The notes under the pieces are model-generated. The model worked only from the letters and a program-made list of their open reading frames with translations, had not been told where the DNA came from and searched no databases. Both the position numbers and the translations under genes were made by a program. Below are positions 33,280 through 41,436 of a stretch of DNA of 64,000 bases, in pieces. The DNA is from Mesorhizobium sp. LHD-90 (GTDB taxonomy: Bacteria > Pseudomonadota > Alphaproteobacteria > Rhizobiales > Rhizobiaceae), in assembly GCF_030929505.1 (NCBI RefSeq), contig NZ_JAVFVV010000007.1, positions 62,001-126,000 of the forward strand, read 5' to 3'. How positions within the stretch are numbered: the stretch's first letter is position 1; each line of letters starts with the position of its first letter.

Positions 33280-36200
33280 ATGAGGGATAGATTCAGGGCG
33301 GCGCGCCTCGCGGGTGTTTCGACGCTGGGGATCGTTGCCGCCGGCCTGCTTTCCGCGAGCGATGCGCTGGCATGCAATGCCGTTCCCACCATCATCGGCA
33401 ATCCTGAAACTGGATACAGCGTCACCTCCGTTGCCGTGAACTGCGTCCCGGGCAACCAGGCCGACCTTTTCCTGACCAGCTTCGACGCCGTCTTTTTCGA
33501 TGGCGAGACCGACAATGACCTGGCCTACAACGGCCAGGCCGGCGACACCGTCGTGATCGACGGTGGTACCATAAGCGACGCCAATCCGCTGCCTCCGGTG
33601 CTGACGATCACCGACTCGGACGGCCAGACCTTTACGCTCGATGCGAACGACACGGTGTTCGCCACGCTCGGCGGCAACGACCTGATCCAGATGTCGGGCG
33701 GTAGCGTTGTGGGCGGCATCGACGCGGGCATCGGCGCCGACCGCCTCGAGATGACCGGCGGCTCAATATCGGGCGCCATCAGCGCCGGCGCCGGCGCCGA
33801 CCAGGTGAGCATTCTCGGCGGCGTCGTCGGCACCGTAGCGGTTCCGGTCAATGTCGACCTCGGCGCCGGCAACGATGTCCTTACGGTCAGCGGCGCGTTT
33901 GTGACAACGACCGCCGGCGAGGTTTTCCAGAACGGCATCATCCACGGCGCCGCGCTGGGAGGCGATGGCGCCGACGACATTTCGGTCGGCGTCGGCGGCA
34001 CCGTCGAGGGTGGCATCGATGCGGGGTTCGGCAATGACGAGGTGACCGTGCTGGGCGGCACCGTCGGCACTGTTGCGGTTCCGGCGAATGTCGATCTCGG
34101 CGCCGGCAGCGATGTCTTTATCGTCGGCGCCGGAACGATAACCAACCCGGACGGCACCCAGACGCTTCAATCCGACGGCATCGTCCATGGCGCAGTGCTG
34201 GGCGGCGCGGGCCGCGACACGATCTCCGTCGTTGCGGGCGGGACCGTGACCGGCGGCATCGCTGCCGGCGACGGTATCGACACGGTGAGCGTGTCGGGCG
34301 GCACCGTCGGCACGGCGGCCGGCGCCCCGGTGAATGTCGATCTCGGCGCCGGCAACGATTTGTTTTCGGCGGGCGGCGCGTTCGTCGACGACGGCGATGG
34401 CGGGTTCGTCCTGGCGGACGGCATCGTCCACGGCGCGGTGCAGGGTGGCGCGGGCGCCGACACGATCGCGGTCGGTGTCGGCGGGGTCATCGAAGGCGGC
34501 ATCGCCGCAGGGGAAGCCAACGACCAGGTGAGCATCCTTGGCGGCGTCGTCGGGACCGTTGCGGTGCCGGCGAATGTCGACCTCGGCGGCGGCAGCGATG
34601 TCTTGGTGATCGGCGCGGGCTCGCTGACCAGCCCTGACGGCAGCGAGACCGTCACCGCCGACGGAACCATCCACGGCGCGGTGCTGGGCGGCGAGGGCCG
34701 CGACGCGATCACCGTCAACGCCGGCGGGATCGTCGATTTCGGCGTGGATGCCGGCAACGGCATCGATACCGTTGTGGTGGCCGGCGGGTCGGTCGGCACC
34801 TCAGTCGATCTCGGCACCGGCGACGATTCCTTCACGTTGAGCGCGGGCACGGTCGGCGACGATGTCGACGGTGGCGCGGGCAACGACGGCATCACCATTT
34901 CCGGCGGGACGATCGGTGGATCGGTGTTTGGCGACGGCGCCGCGCCGTTCCAGGGCCGCGACACGATAACGGTTTCCGGCGGCTCAATCGCCGGTTCGGT
35001 CTTCGCCGGCGGCGGCAACGACAACGTGACGATTTCCGGCACTGCGCAGATCGGCGTGGCCGGCGGGGCGGGCGTCGTCGATTCCGTCGGCCTGGAGGAT
35101 GGCGACGACCGCTTCACCATGACCGGCGGCACGCTGGACGGCGCGGTCAGCGCCGGCGCGGGCAACGACATACTCGCCCTTTCCGGCGGGCAGGTCGGTA
35201 CCTTCGTAGGCGGTGGGGCCGGCAACGACACGATCGACGTTTCGGGCGCGGCGGACATCCTTGGCCATGTGACGGCCGAGGACGGCGACGATGATGTCAC
35301 CATTGGCGGCGGCGCGGTCGGCACTTTCGTCGATCTCGGCGCCGGCAACGACACCGTCGGCATGATGGCCGGCTCCGTCCAGCAGTTCGTCTACGGCAAT
35401 GACGGCAACGATAGCATGACCTTTTCCGGCGGCACGGTCGGCGGCGATGTCGGCGGCGGCGCGGGGGGCGATGCGGTCGTGGTCGATGGTGGCGCGATCG
35501 GCGGATCGATACTGACGGATGACGCGACGGGTGCGCAAGGGGATGACTCTGTCACAGTTTCAGCCGGATCGGTTGGCGGTTCTGTCGAAACCGGCGGCGG
35601 CGATGATGAGGTCAGCGTTTCCGGCACTGCCGACGTAGGAATGGCGCCTGGTGGCAGCGTTTCCATCGCACTGGGAGACGGTGACGACGGTTATGCCATG
35701 TCCGGGGGCACCGTTGTGGGTAACGTTGACGGCGCCACAGGCTCCGATGTCTTCGACATTTCAGGCGGTACCATTGGCGGTTCCGTTTTGGCGGGTGACG
35801 GCGACGACACGATCGACGTTGCCGGTGCCGCAATCGGCGGCAACGTGCTCGGCGGGGCGGGTGAAGACGCAGTGGCCATAGCCTCCGGTGCGATCGACGG
35901 TAGGGTCGATCTTGGCGCGGAGGACGACAAGCTAACGATGACCGGCGGCACGATTGGATTCGGGGTAGTCGGCGGCGCCGGCGATGATTCGATGACATTT
36001 AGCGGCGGTTCCGTGGCGTTCGATGTGAGTGCTGGCGACGGCGACGACACTGTCAATGTCTCGGGTACCGCAGTTCTTGGCAGCGTTATCGGCGGTGTCG
36101 GGTCCGACACGGTGACGGTCGGTGGTGGCACGATCAATGGTGAGGTCGACTTGGGATTCGGGGACGACACGCTGACCGTGACCGGTGGTGTGCTCAGATT

Positions 36201-39200
36201 CAAAGTAGCAGGGGGTGGCGGCAACGACACGATGACGTTTAGCGGCGGCTCTGTCTCATTGGAGGTGGATGCCGCAGGTGGAGACGACACAATCAGCATT
36301 TCCGGCAACGCTAATCTTGCAGACGGCGTTATCGCTGAAGCCGGCAACGATACGGTGATCGTCAGTGGCGGCACGATTGGTCGCTCTGTCTTTCTAGGCA
36401 GTGGCAATGATGTGCTGACGATGACTGGGGGATCGGCGCTCGGCATCAACGGTGACGCCGGTGACGATGCGCTTGAAATCTCGGGCGGCTCGGTGGGAGA
36501 AGTCACGGGCAACGACGGTAACGACAGCATCATTGTCTCGGGCACAGCCAACGTTGCCGAAGTTTCGGGCGCGGACGGCGACGACGAAATCACCGTGACC
36601 GGCGGCACCGTTAACGGCTCCGCGACGGGCGGGGCGGGCGACGATGAGATCACAATTTCCGGCGGTTCCGTCATCAATGATGTGTCCGGCGGCGACGGCA
36701 ACGACACGGTGGCGGTTTCGGGAACGGCTGACATTGCTGGAAACGTCGACGCCGGAGCCGGCAATGACATCGTTCAGGTCGATGATGGCAGCATCGGTGG
36801 TACGGTCGACCTTGGCGATGGTGCGGATGTCGTCGCTGTCAATGCGGGCGCGATCGCCGGCGACGTCGACGGCGGCGCGGGCGACGACGAGATGTCCTTC
36901 GCGGGCGGGACCGTAAACGGCTCGGCGATTGGCGGGGCCGGCAATGACGGCATCTCCGTACTGGCCGGCGGGACCATCGATCAGTCGGTGGCTGGCAGCG
37001 AAGGCAATGACGAGATTGAGGTCGCCGGTTCCGTGGGCGGCTCGGTTCTCGGCGAAGATGGCGATGACACGATCGACGTGGCCGACACTGCGGACATCAT
37101 TGGCGATGTTGCCGGCGGGGTAGGCATCGATAGGGTGACGATCGACGGAGGCACGATCGGCGGCACGGTCGATCTCGGTGCGGATGGCGACACCCTGACA
37201 GTCAACGCCGGCACGATAGCCGGGAACGTCGATGGTGGCGCGGGCGACGACGAGATGTCGTTTACGGGCGGGACCGTAAACGGCTCGGCGATTGGCGGAG
37301 CCGGCAATGACGGCATCTCCGTGCTGGCCGGCAGAACCATCGATCAGTCGGTGGCTGGTGGGGACGGCAATGACGAGATTGCGGTCGCCGGTTCGGTGGG
37401 CGGTTCGGTTCTCGGCGAAGGTGGCGATGACACGATCAACGTGGCCGGCACTGCGGACATCGTCGGCGGTGTTGCCGGTGGGGTAGGCATCGACACGGTG
37501 ACCATTGGCGGCGGCACGATCGGCGGCGCGGTCGATCTCGGTGCGGATCGCGACACCCTGACAGTCAATGCCGGCACGATCGCCGGGAACGTCATAGGCG
37601 GTGACGGCGAGGACGACGTGACCGTGAATGGCGGCACGATCGCCGGCGGCATCGACGCGGAGACAGTCACCCTCAACGGCGGCACGATCCGCGGCGACAT
37701 TACCGGCCTTTCCGGCGACACGCTTGTCATCCAGGCGACCTCCCTGACGTTGAGCGACGGCGTGCTGTTCTCCGGCACCGATGCGGTCGGCACCATCACC
37801 GGCACGAACCTGGCCGGGGCAGGCGGGACGCAAAGCCAGAATTTCTCCGGCTTCGAACGCCTGACCGTGAATGGCGCCTCGACGCTGGGCTTCAACGATG
37901 GCGCCCAGCAGATCGACGCGCTGTCGGTGCTGGCCGGCTCGACCGTGTTCGTCTCGGGTCAGGTCGACCTGAACTCGCAGGCGGGCGGTTCGGGTAACAT
38001 CACCGTGGCGAACGCCACCATCGACATGGCCAATGGCGACCCGACCGACGTCTTCAACGTCGGCGACGTCGCGCTGGACGGCGCGACGATTGCCATCGAC
38101 GTGAACGCGCAGCAGGGCGTATCGGACCTGATCAATGCCGCAGGCACCTTCGATGCCGTCGGCGCCAACAAGGTCTTCGTCAACCTGCTCGGCTCGCCGC
38201 AATTCCCCATCTCCAGCGTGATCGCAATCGCGCCGGTCGCCGGCGAAGTCGCGCCGACCGGCGGGGCGGCCTCGGCCTTCTTCACCGTTGACGGCATTCC
38301 GTCGGATGATCTGTTCACCTACAACGTGATCACCGGCGCCGACGGCGGGCTCTATCTGCTGGTCTCGCCGATCGACCCTTCCGCGCCGCTGCTGCCGCGC
38401 GTCGCGGTCGACTCCCAGCCGATCGAGACGGTCACCGCGGCCGTCTACGACATCCTGAACGACAGCGTGCTGACCAATTTCGGCCTGCTGATCAGCGGCA
38501 ACCGGGCGGACGCGGCGCCCAGCTTCGGCATCTATGCCTCGGGTCAGGCGGCGCGCGTCGATCACGACGGTTTCGAGATCAGCGGCGCCGGCTTCTCAGG
38601 CACCGGTCCGTCCTTCACCGCCGACGATTTCTCGCTGGCGGCCAGCGTGGAACTCAACGCGGCGGAATATTTCGGGCTCGACCAGTCGATCGGCCTGGAT
38701 CTCGGCGCCTTCGGCGGCTACACGACCTCGTCGGTCGATCTCGATTCCACCAGCCTGTTCTCCGATGTCGGCGACGGCGAGAACCGGAGTCTTATGGTCG
38801 GCGGCTACGGCCTCTACCGCAGCGGCACCAGCTACGGCCTAGTCTCGGCCACGGGTTTCTTCGGCAATACCGACCTGAACAACGGCGTGCTGAACTCGAC
38901 CGGCAGCTATGACACGGCCGGTGTCGCGGTTACCGGAAGCGTCGGCCACGTCTACCAGATCAACGAGAACCTGCGCTTCGATCTGCGTGGCGGCCTGCTC
39001 GGCGTCGCCTTCCAGGGCGATTCCTTCGAGGACAGCCAGGGCATCGATTTCGGCAAGTCGAAGATCTCCTTCGGTGCGATCAAATTCGAGCCCGGCATCT
39101 TCGGCCTCTATCCGCTCGAGAACGGCAAGGTCTTCAGCCCCTATATGAGGCTCGACCTGCAGCAGCGCTTCGCCTATCGCAACGAGAGCAGTGTCGAGGA

Positions 39201-39363
39201 CGCCGAGTTCGATTTCGACGACGCCGACTTCTCGGCCGCGCTTTCCGGCGGTTTCAACTACCAACTGTCGAAGATCACGACGCTGAGCGCCGAGGTTCGC
39301 GGCAAATTCTCGGAAGACAGCAGCACCTATGCCGGCAAGATCGGCCTGAAGGCGAGATTCTGA
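33280..39363 (+). CDS. Giant autotransporter with Gly/Asp-rich repeat passenger
   Basis: A 2027-residue outer-membrane autotransporter. The signal peptide is about residues 1-31, with cleavage after ALA. The passenger (about 32-1740) is almost entirely repeats of the type GGxGxDxhxhxGGxhxG ('GGAGNDTIDVSGAADILG' is a typical unit), resembling calcium-binding RTX nonapeptides and beta-roll or beta-helix stacks. The C-terminal ~280 residues form an autotransporter beta-barrel ('FGIYASGQAARVDHDG' opening, 'GGYGLYRSGTSYGLVS' strands) ending in Phe, the signature for BAM insertion. The final TGA is 2 bp before the IalB-like gene. A role in adhesion or surface-layer formation is inferred. Confidence 0.92.
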   Translation: MRDRFRAARLAGVSTLGIVAAGLLSASDALACNAVPTIIGNPETGYSVTSVAVNCVPGNQADLFLTSFDAVFFDGETDNDLAYNGQAGDTVVIDGGTISDANPLPPVLTITDSDGQTFTLDANDTVFATLGGNDLIQMSGGSVVGGIDAGIGADRLEMTGGSISGAISAGAGADQVSILGGVVGTVAVPVNVDLGAGNDVLTVSGAFVTTTAGEVFQNGIIHGAALGGDGADDISVGVGGTVEGGIDAGFGNDEVTVLGGTVGTVAVPANVDLGAGSDVFIVGAGTITNPDGTQTLQSDGIVHGAVLGGAGRDTISVVAGGTVTGGIAAGDGIDTVSVSGGTVGTAAGAPVNVDLGAGNDLFSAGGAFVDDGDGGFVLADGIVHGAVQGGAGADTIAVGVGGVIEGGIAAGEANDQVSILGGVVGTVAVPANVDLGGGSDVLVIGAGSLTSPDGSETVTADGTIHGAVLGGEGRDAITVNAGGIVDFGVDAGNGIDTVVVAGGSVGTSVDLGTGDDSFTLSAGTVGDDVDGGAGNDGITISGGTIGGSVFGDGAAPFQGRDTITVSGGSIAGSVFAGGGNDNVTISGTAQIGVAGGAGVVDSVGLEDGDDRFTMTGGTLDGAVSAGAGNDILALSGGQVGTFVGGGAGNDTIDVSGAADILGHVTAEDGDDDVTIGGGAVGTFVDLGAGNDTVGMMAGSVQQFVYGNDGNDSMTFSGGTVGGDVGGGAGGDAVVVDGGAIGGSILTDDATGAQGDDSVTVSAGSVGGSVETGGGDDEVSVSGTADVGMAPGGSVSIALGDGDDGYAMSGGTVVGNVDGATGSDVFDISGGTIGGSVLAGDGDDTIDVAGAAIGGNVLGGAGEDAVAIASGAIDGRVDLGAEDDKLTMTGGTIGFGVVGGAGDDSMTFSGGSVAFDVSAGDGDDTVNVSGTAVLGSVIGGVGSDTVTVGGGTINGEVDLGFGDDTLTVTGGVLRFKVAGGGGNDTMTFSGGSVSLEVDAAGGDDTISISGNANLADGVIAEAGNDTVIVSGGTIGRSVFLGSGNDVLTMTGGSALGINGDAGDDALEISGGSVGEVTGNDGNDSIIVSGTANVAEVSGADGDDEITVTGGTVNGSATGGAGDDEITISGGSVINDVSGGDGNDTVAVSGTADIAGNVDAGAGNDIVQVDDGSIGGTVDLGDGADVVAVNAGAIAGDVDGGAGDDEMSFAGGTVNGSAIGGAGNDGISVLAGGTIDQSVAGSEGNDEIEVAGSVGGSVLGEDGDDTIDVADTADIIGDVAGGVGIDRVTIDGGTIGGTVDLGADGDTLTVNAGTIAGNVDGGAGDDEMSFTGGTVNGSAIGGAGNDGISVLAGRTIDQSVAGGDGNDEIAVAGSVGGSVLGEGGDDTINVAGTADIVGGVAGGVGIDTVTIGGGTIGGAVDLGADRDTLTVNAGTIAGNVIGGDGEDDVTVNGGTIAGGIDAETVTLNGGTIRGDITGLSGDTLVIQATSLTLSDGVLFSGTDAVGTITGTNLAGAGGTQSQNFSGFERLTVNGASTLGFNDGAQQIDALSVLAGSTVFVSGQVDLNSQAGGSGNITVANATIDMANGDPTDVFNVGDVALDGATIAIDVNAQQGVSDLINAAGTFDAVGANKVFVNLLGSPQFPISSVIAIAPVAGEVAPTGGAASAFFTVDGIPSDDLFTYNVITGADGGLYLLVSPIDPSAPLLPRVAVDSQPIETVTAAVYDILNDSVLTNFGLLISGNRADAAPSFGIYASGQAARVDHDGFEISGAGFSGTGPSFTADDFSLAASVELNAAEYFGLDQSIGLDLGAFGGYTTSSVDLDSTSLFSDVGDGENRSLMVGGYGLYRSGTSYGLVSATGFFGNTDLNNGVLNSTGSYDTAGVAVTGSVGHVYQINENLRFDLRGGLLGVAFQGDSFEDSQGIDFGKSKISFGAIKFEPGIFGLYPLENGKVFSPYMRLDLQQRFAYRNESSVEDAEFDFDDADFSAALSGGFNYQLSKITTLSAEVRGKFSEDSSTYAGKIGLKARF
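33850..34810 (+). repeat. Four ~240-bp repeats in the autotransporter passenger
   Basis: Units beginning at the 'NVDLG' codons start at 33850, 34087, 34333 and 34573, a spacing of 237-246 bp (79-82 residues). Each contains an 'IHGA.LGG' turn followed by a Gly/Asp-rich pair. Alternate units are more alike (1 with 3, 2 with 4), suggesting duplication of a two-unit block. Confidence 0.75.
36838..37600 (+). repeat. Tandem 363-bp duplication in the autotransporter passenger
   Basis: Unit 1 is 36838-37200 and unit 2 is 37201-37563. Both open with a Val-Asn-Ala-Gly stretch and share long identical runs, such as the codons for 'GTVNGSAIGGAGNDGISVLAG'. A third copy starts at 37564 and breaks down after about 35 bp. 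The high DNA identity indicates recent duplication, in contrast to the diverged units upstream. Confidence 0.85.
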
Positions 39364-39365
39364 CT

Positions 39366-39884
39366 ATGATCATATCGGGTTTCGGACGGCTCGCCGCCGC
39401 GCGAGCGGTTTTCCTGGCGGCATGCGCGATGGGTTTCATCGCGGCGCAGCCGTCGCTTGCGCAGGAGGCTGCCGGTACGCCCCCCGCGCCGACCTGGACG
39501 ATCAACTGTTCGGGCGCCGCCGGCCAGGCCAAGCTGGCATGCACGCTGACCCAGACCCTCATCATGAAGGACAAGGGCCAGCGAGTCTTGACGGCGGTTG
39601 TGACCAACAATGACGGCAAACCCCTGCTCAACCTCGGCCTGCCGCACGGGCTGAACCTGCCCAAGGGTGTGGACATCTGGATCGACGACAAGGCGCGCCA
39701 GAATTTTCCGATCGTTACGGCCGACCAGAAAGGCAGCTATGCCATCGTCGCGCTCAAGGACACGTTCATCGCGGCTATGAAACAGGGCAAGTTACTCAAC
39801 GTTGCCATCACGGCATTCGCCGGAGACGAAATCATCCTCCAATTGTCGCTCAATGGGTTTTCGGCGGGCTTCACCAAGCTTTGA
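39366..39884 (+). CDS. Invasion-associated locus B (IalB) family protein
   Basis: A 172-residue secreted protein with a signal peptide ending around 'PSLAQ' (about residues 1-33). The mature part has the IalB-family layout: a conserved Cys pair ('INCSGAAGQAKLACTLTQ'), a 'VTNNDGKPLLNLGLPHGLNL' strand region, and 'DEIILQLSLNGFSAGF' at the end. IalB relatives affect erythrocyte invasion in Bartonella and are widespread, with unknown function, in rhizobia. The ATG is 2 bp after the autotransporter stop, so the two are one operon. Confidence 0.88.
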   Translation: MIISGFGRLAAARAVFLAACAMGFIAAQPSLAQEAAGTPPAPTWTINCSGAAGQAKLACTLTQTLIMKDKGQRVLTAVVTNNDGKPLLNLGLPHGLNLPKGVDIWIDDKARQNFPIVTADQKGSYAIVALKDTFIAAMKQGKLLNVAITAFAGDEIILQLSLNGFSAGFTKL

Positions 39885-40016
39885 GCGGCGCGATTTCCGC
39901 CACGATACTGCTGTCGGCTATGGTCTGTCCCCGGGGGTGGGCTGCGGGATGACGGGATCGGCTATCGATGCTTACGGCGCACAGCACTGCTCCATTCGCC
40001 GCGCCGGGAACGGTTT

Positions 40017-40034
40017 GCATTGCGGGCGCAATGC
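40017..40034 (+). promoter_or_regulatory. Perfect 18-bp palindrome upstream of tssK
   Basis: GCATTGCG and CGCAATGC flank a GG centre, 70 bp before the tssK start, in the only gap of any size ahead of the plus-strand T6SS genes. No T-run follows, so it is more likely a regulator-binding site than a terminator for the upstream IalB-like gene. No binding factor can be named. Confidence 0.45.
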
Positions 40035-40104
40035 TTTAGCATCGCTGTCTACAAGCAGATCAAAACCTTGCCGATGACAAGGCAATCGGAGACCAGCCGC
40101 AAAA

Positions 40105-41436
40105 ATGTCATGGTATAGCAAGGTTGCGTGGTCGGAAGGGCTGTTCCTCCGCCAGCATCATTTCCAGCAGAACGACCGCTACTTCGAGCGGCTGCTCGAG
40201 AACCGCGTGCGCCAGCTCGGCGCCTATCCCTGGGGCTTCGCGCAGATCGAAATCGATCGCGACCTCGCCCAGCAGAACAAGTTCGCGCTGCGGCGCGCCA
40301 GCGGCATCTTTCAGGACGGCACGCCGTTCGACATGCCGGGCTCCAGCCCGCTGCCGGATCCGATCGACGTGCCGGCCGGTGTCGACAAGCAGGTCGTCTG
40401 GCTCGTTCTGCCGGCTGCCGTCGTCAACGGCCGCGAGGTCGACATGGCGGAGGGAACGTCCGGCAGCCGCTACGTGCGCGACCTCGAGACGGTGATCGAT
40501 TCCTCGTCCGGCATGCATGTCGAGCAGGAGATCGAGGTCGCCCATCCGCGCGCCACCTTCGAGGTGCGCAAGACGCCGAAGCCGGGCGCCAACTGCCTGC
40601 GCGTCGCGCGCATCCTGGAGGTGCGCGACAAGACCATCATCTTCGACGAGACGTTCGCGCCGCCGGTCATCGCCACGCAGGCGCATCCGGTGGTCGCCGG
40701 CTGGATCGACCGGGTGATCGGCTGGATGGACACCAAGCTGGAAACCCTGTCGCGCTACGCGGCCGACCCCAGTTCCGGCGGCGGCCTGCAGACCTTCGAC
40801 TATTTCATGCTTCAGATGCTGAACCGCGAGATCAACGTGGTGAAGCACATGCGTGCCTCGCAATTCATCCACCCGGTGGAGTTCTACAAAGAACTGCTCA
40901 GGATTTCCGGCGAGCTCTGGACGTTTTCTCCGAAGCGGCTCGCGCCAGAATATGCGGACTACGACCAGGATTCGCTCGACACCGTGTTCGAGCCGGTCCT
41001 GTCCGACATCCAGCGCCTGCTCAGCCTCGACATCGGCCGCGCCATCCGCCTCAACTTGATCGAGAAGGCGCCCAACGCCTTCGTCGCGACCGTTCCCGAC
41101 CGGGCACTGTTCCGCAACGCCACCTTCGTCGTTGAGGTGGCGGCCAGCCGTCCGCTGTCGCAGGTACAGCAGCAGTTCCCGGCGCTGTGCAAGGTCGGGC
41201 CGAACACCAAGATGAACGAGATCGTGCAGACGCACCTGCCCGGCATCGAGTTGGTGCACATGCCGACGCCGCCACGCCAGATTCGCGCCATCTCCGACCA
41301 CGTCTATTTCTATCTCGACAAGTCGTCGGCGCTGTGGCCTGAATTCAGCGTGGCGAGCGGCATGGGCCTGCATTTCGCCGGCGACTGGCCGGGACTGGTG
41401 CTCGACCTGTGGGCGATCGTGGAAGACCGGAGATGA
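40105..41436 (+). CDS. tssK: Type VI secretion baseplate subunit TssK
   Basis: A 443-residue cytoplasmic baseplate protein that links the T6SS baseplate to the membrane complex. The N-terminal 'VAWSEGLFLRQHHFQQNDRY' (residues 7-26) is the TssK signature; the length matches the family. The middle shoulder domain ('YFMLQMLNREINVVKH') and C-terminal head ('FYLDKSSALWPEF') are both present. A GGAG lies 13 bases upstream. Its stop overlaps the tssL start (ATGA), and the order tssK-tssL-tssM is typical. Confidence 0.95.
   Translation: MSWYSKVAWSEGLFLRQHHFQQNDRYFERLLENRVRQLGAYPWGFAQIEIDRDLAQQNKFALRRASGIFQDGTPFDMPGSSPLPDPIDVPAGVDKQVVWLVLPAAVVNGREVDMAEGTSGSRYVRDLETVIDSSSGMHVEQEIEVAHPRATFEVRKTPKPGANCLRVARILEVRDKTIIFDETFAPPVIATQAHPVVAGWIDRVIGWMDTKLETLSRYAADPSSGGGLQTFDYFMLQMLNREINVVKHMRASQFIHPVEFYKELLRISGELWTFSPKRLAPEYADYDQDSLDTVFEPVLSDIQRLLSLDIGRAIRLNLIEKAPNAFVATVPDRALFRNATFVVEVAASRPLSQVQQQFPALCKVGPNTKMNEIVQTHLPGIELVHMPTPPRQIRAISDHVYFYLDKSSALWPEFSVASGMGLHFAGDWPGLVLDLWAIVEDRR

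Noticed and set aside
33850-37600. Regularly spaced repeats that could suggest a CRISPR array
   Set aside because: The repeats are in frame within one large gene, vary in length by codons, and encode Gly/Asp-rich protein units. There are no spacers or cas genes.
36394-38565. Long open frame antisense to the autotransporter passenger
   Set aside because: It mirrors the repeat structure of the true gene, and no start or family pattern supports it.
33280-39363. Type I secreted RTX protein
   Set aside because: It has a signal peptide and a C-terminal beta-barrel ending in Phe, and no type I exporter genes are near; an autotransporter fits better.
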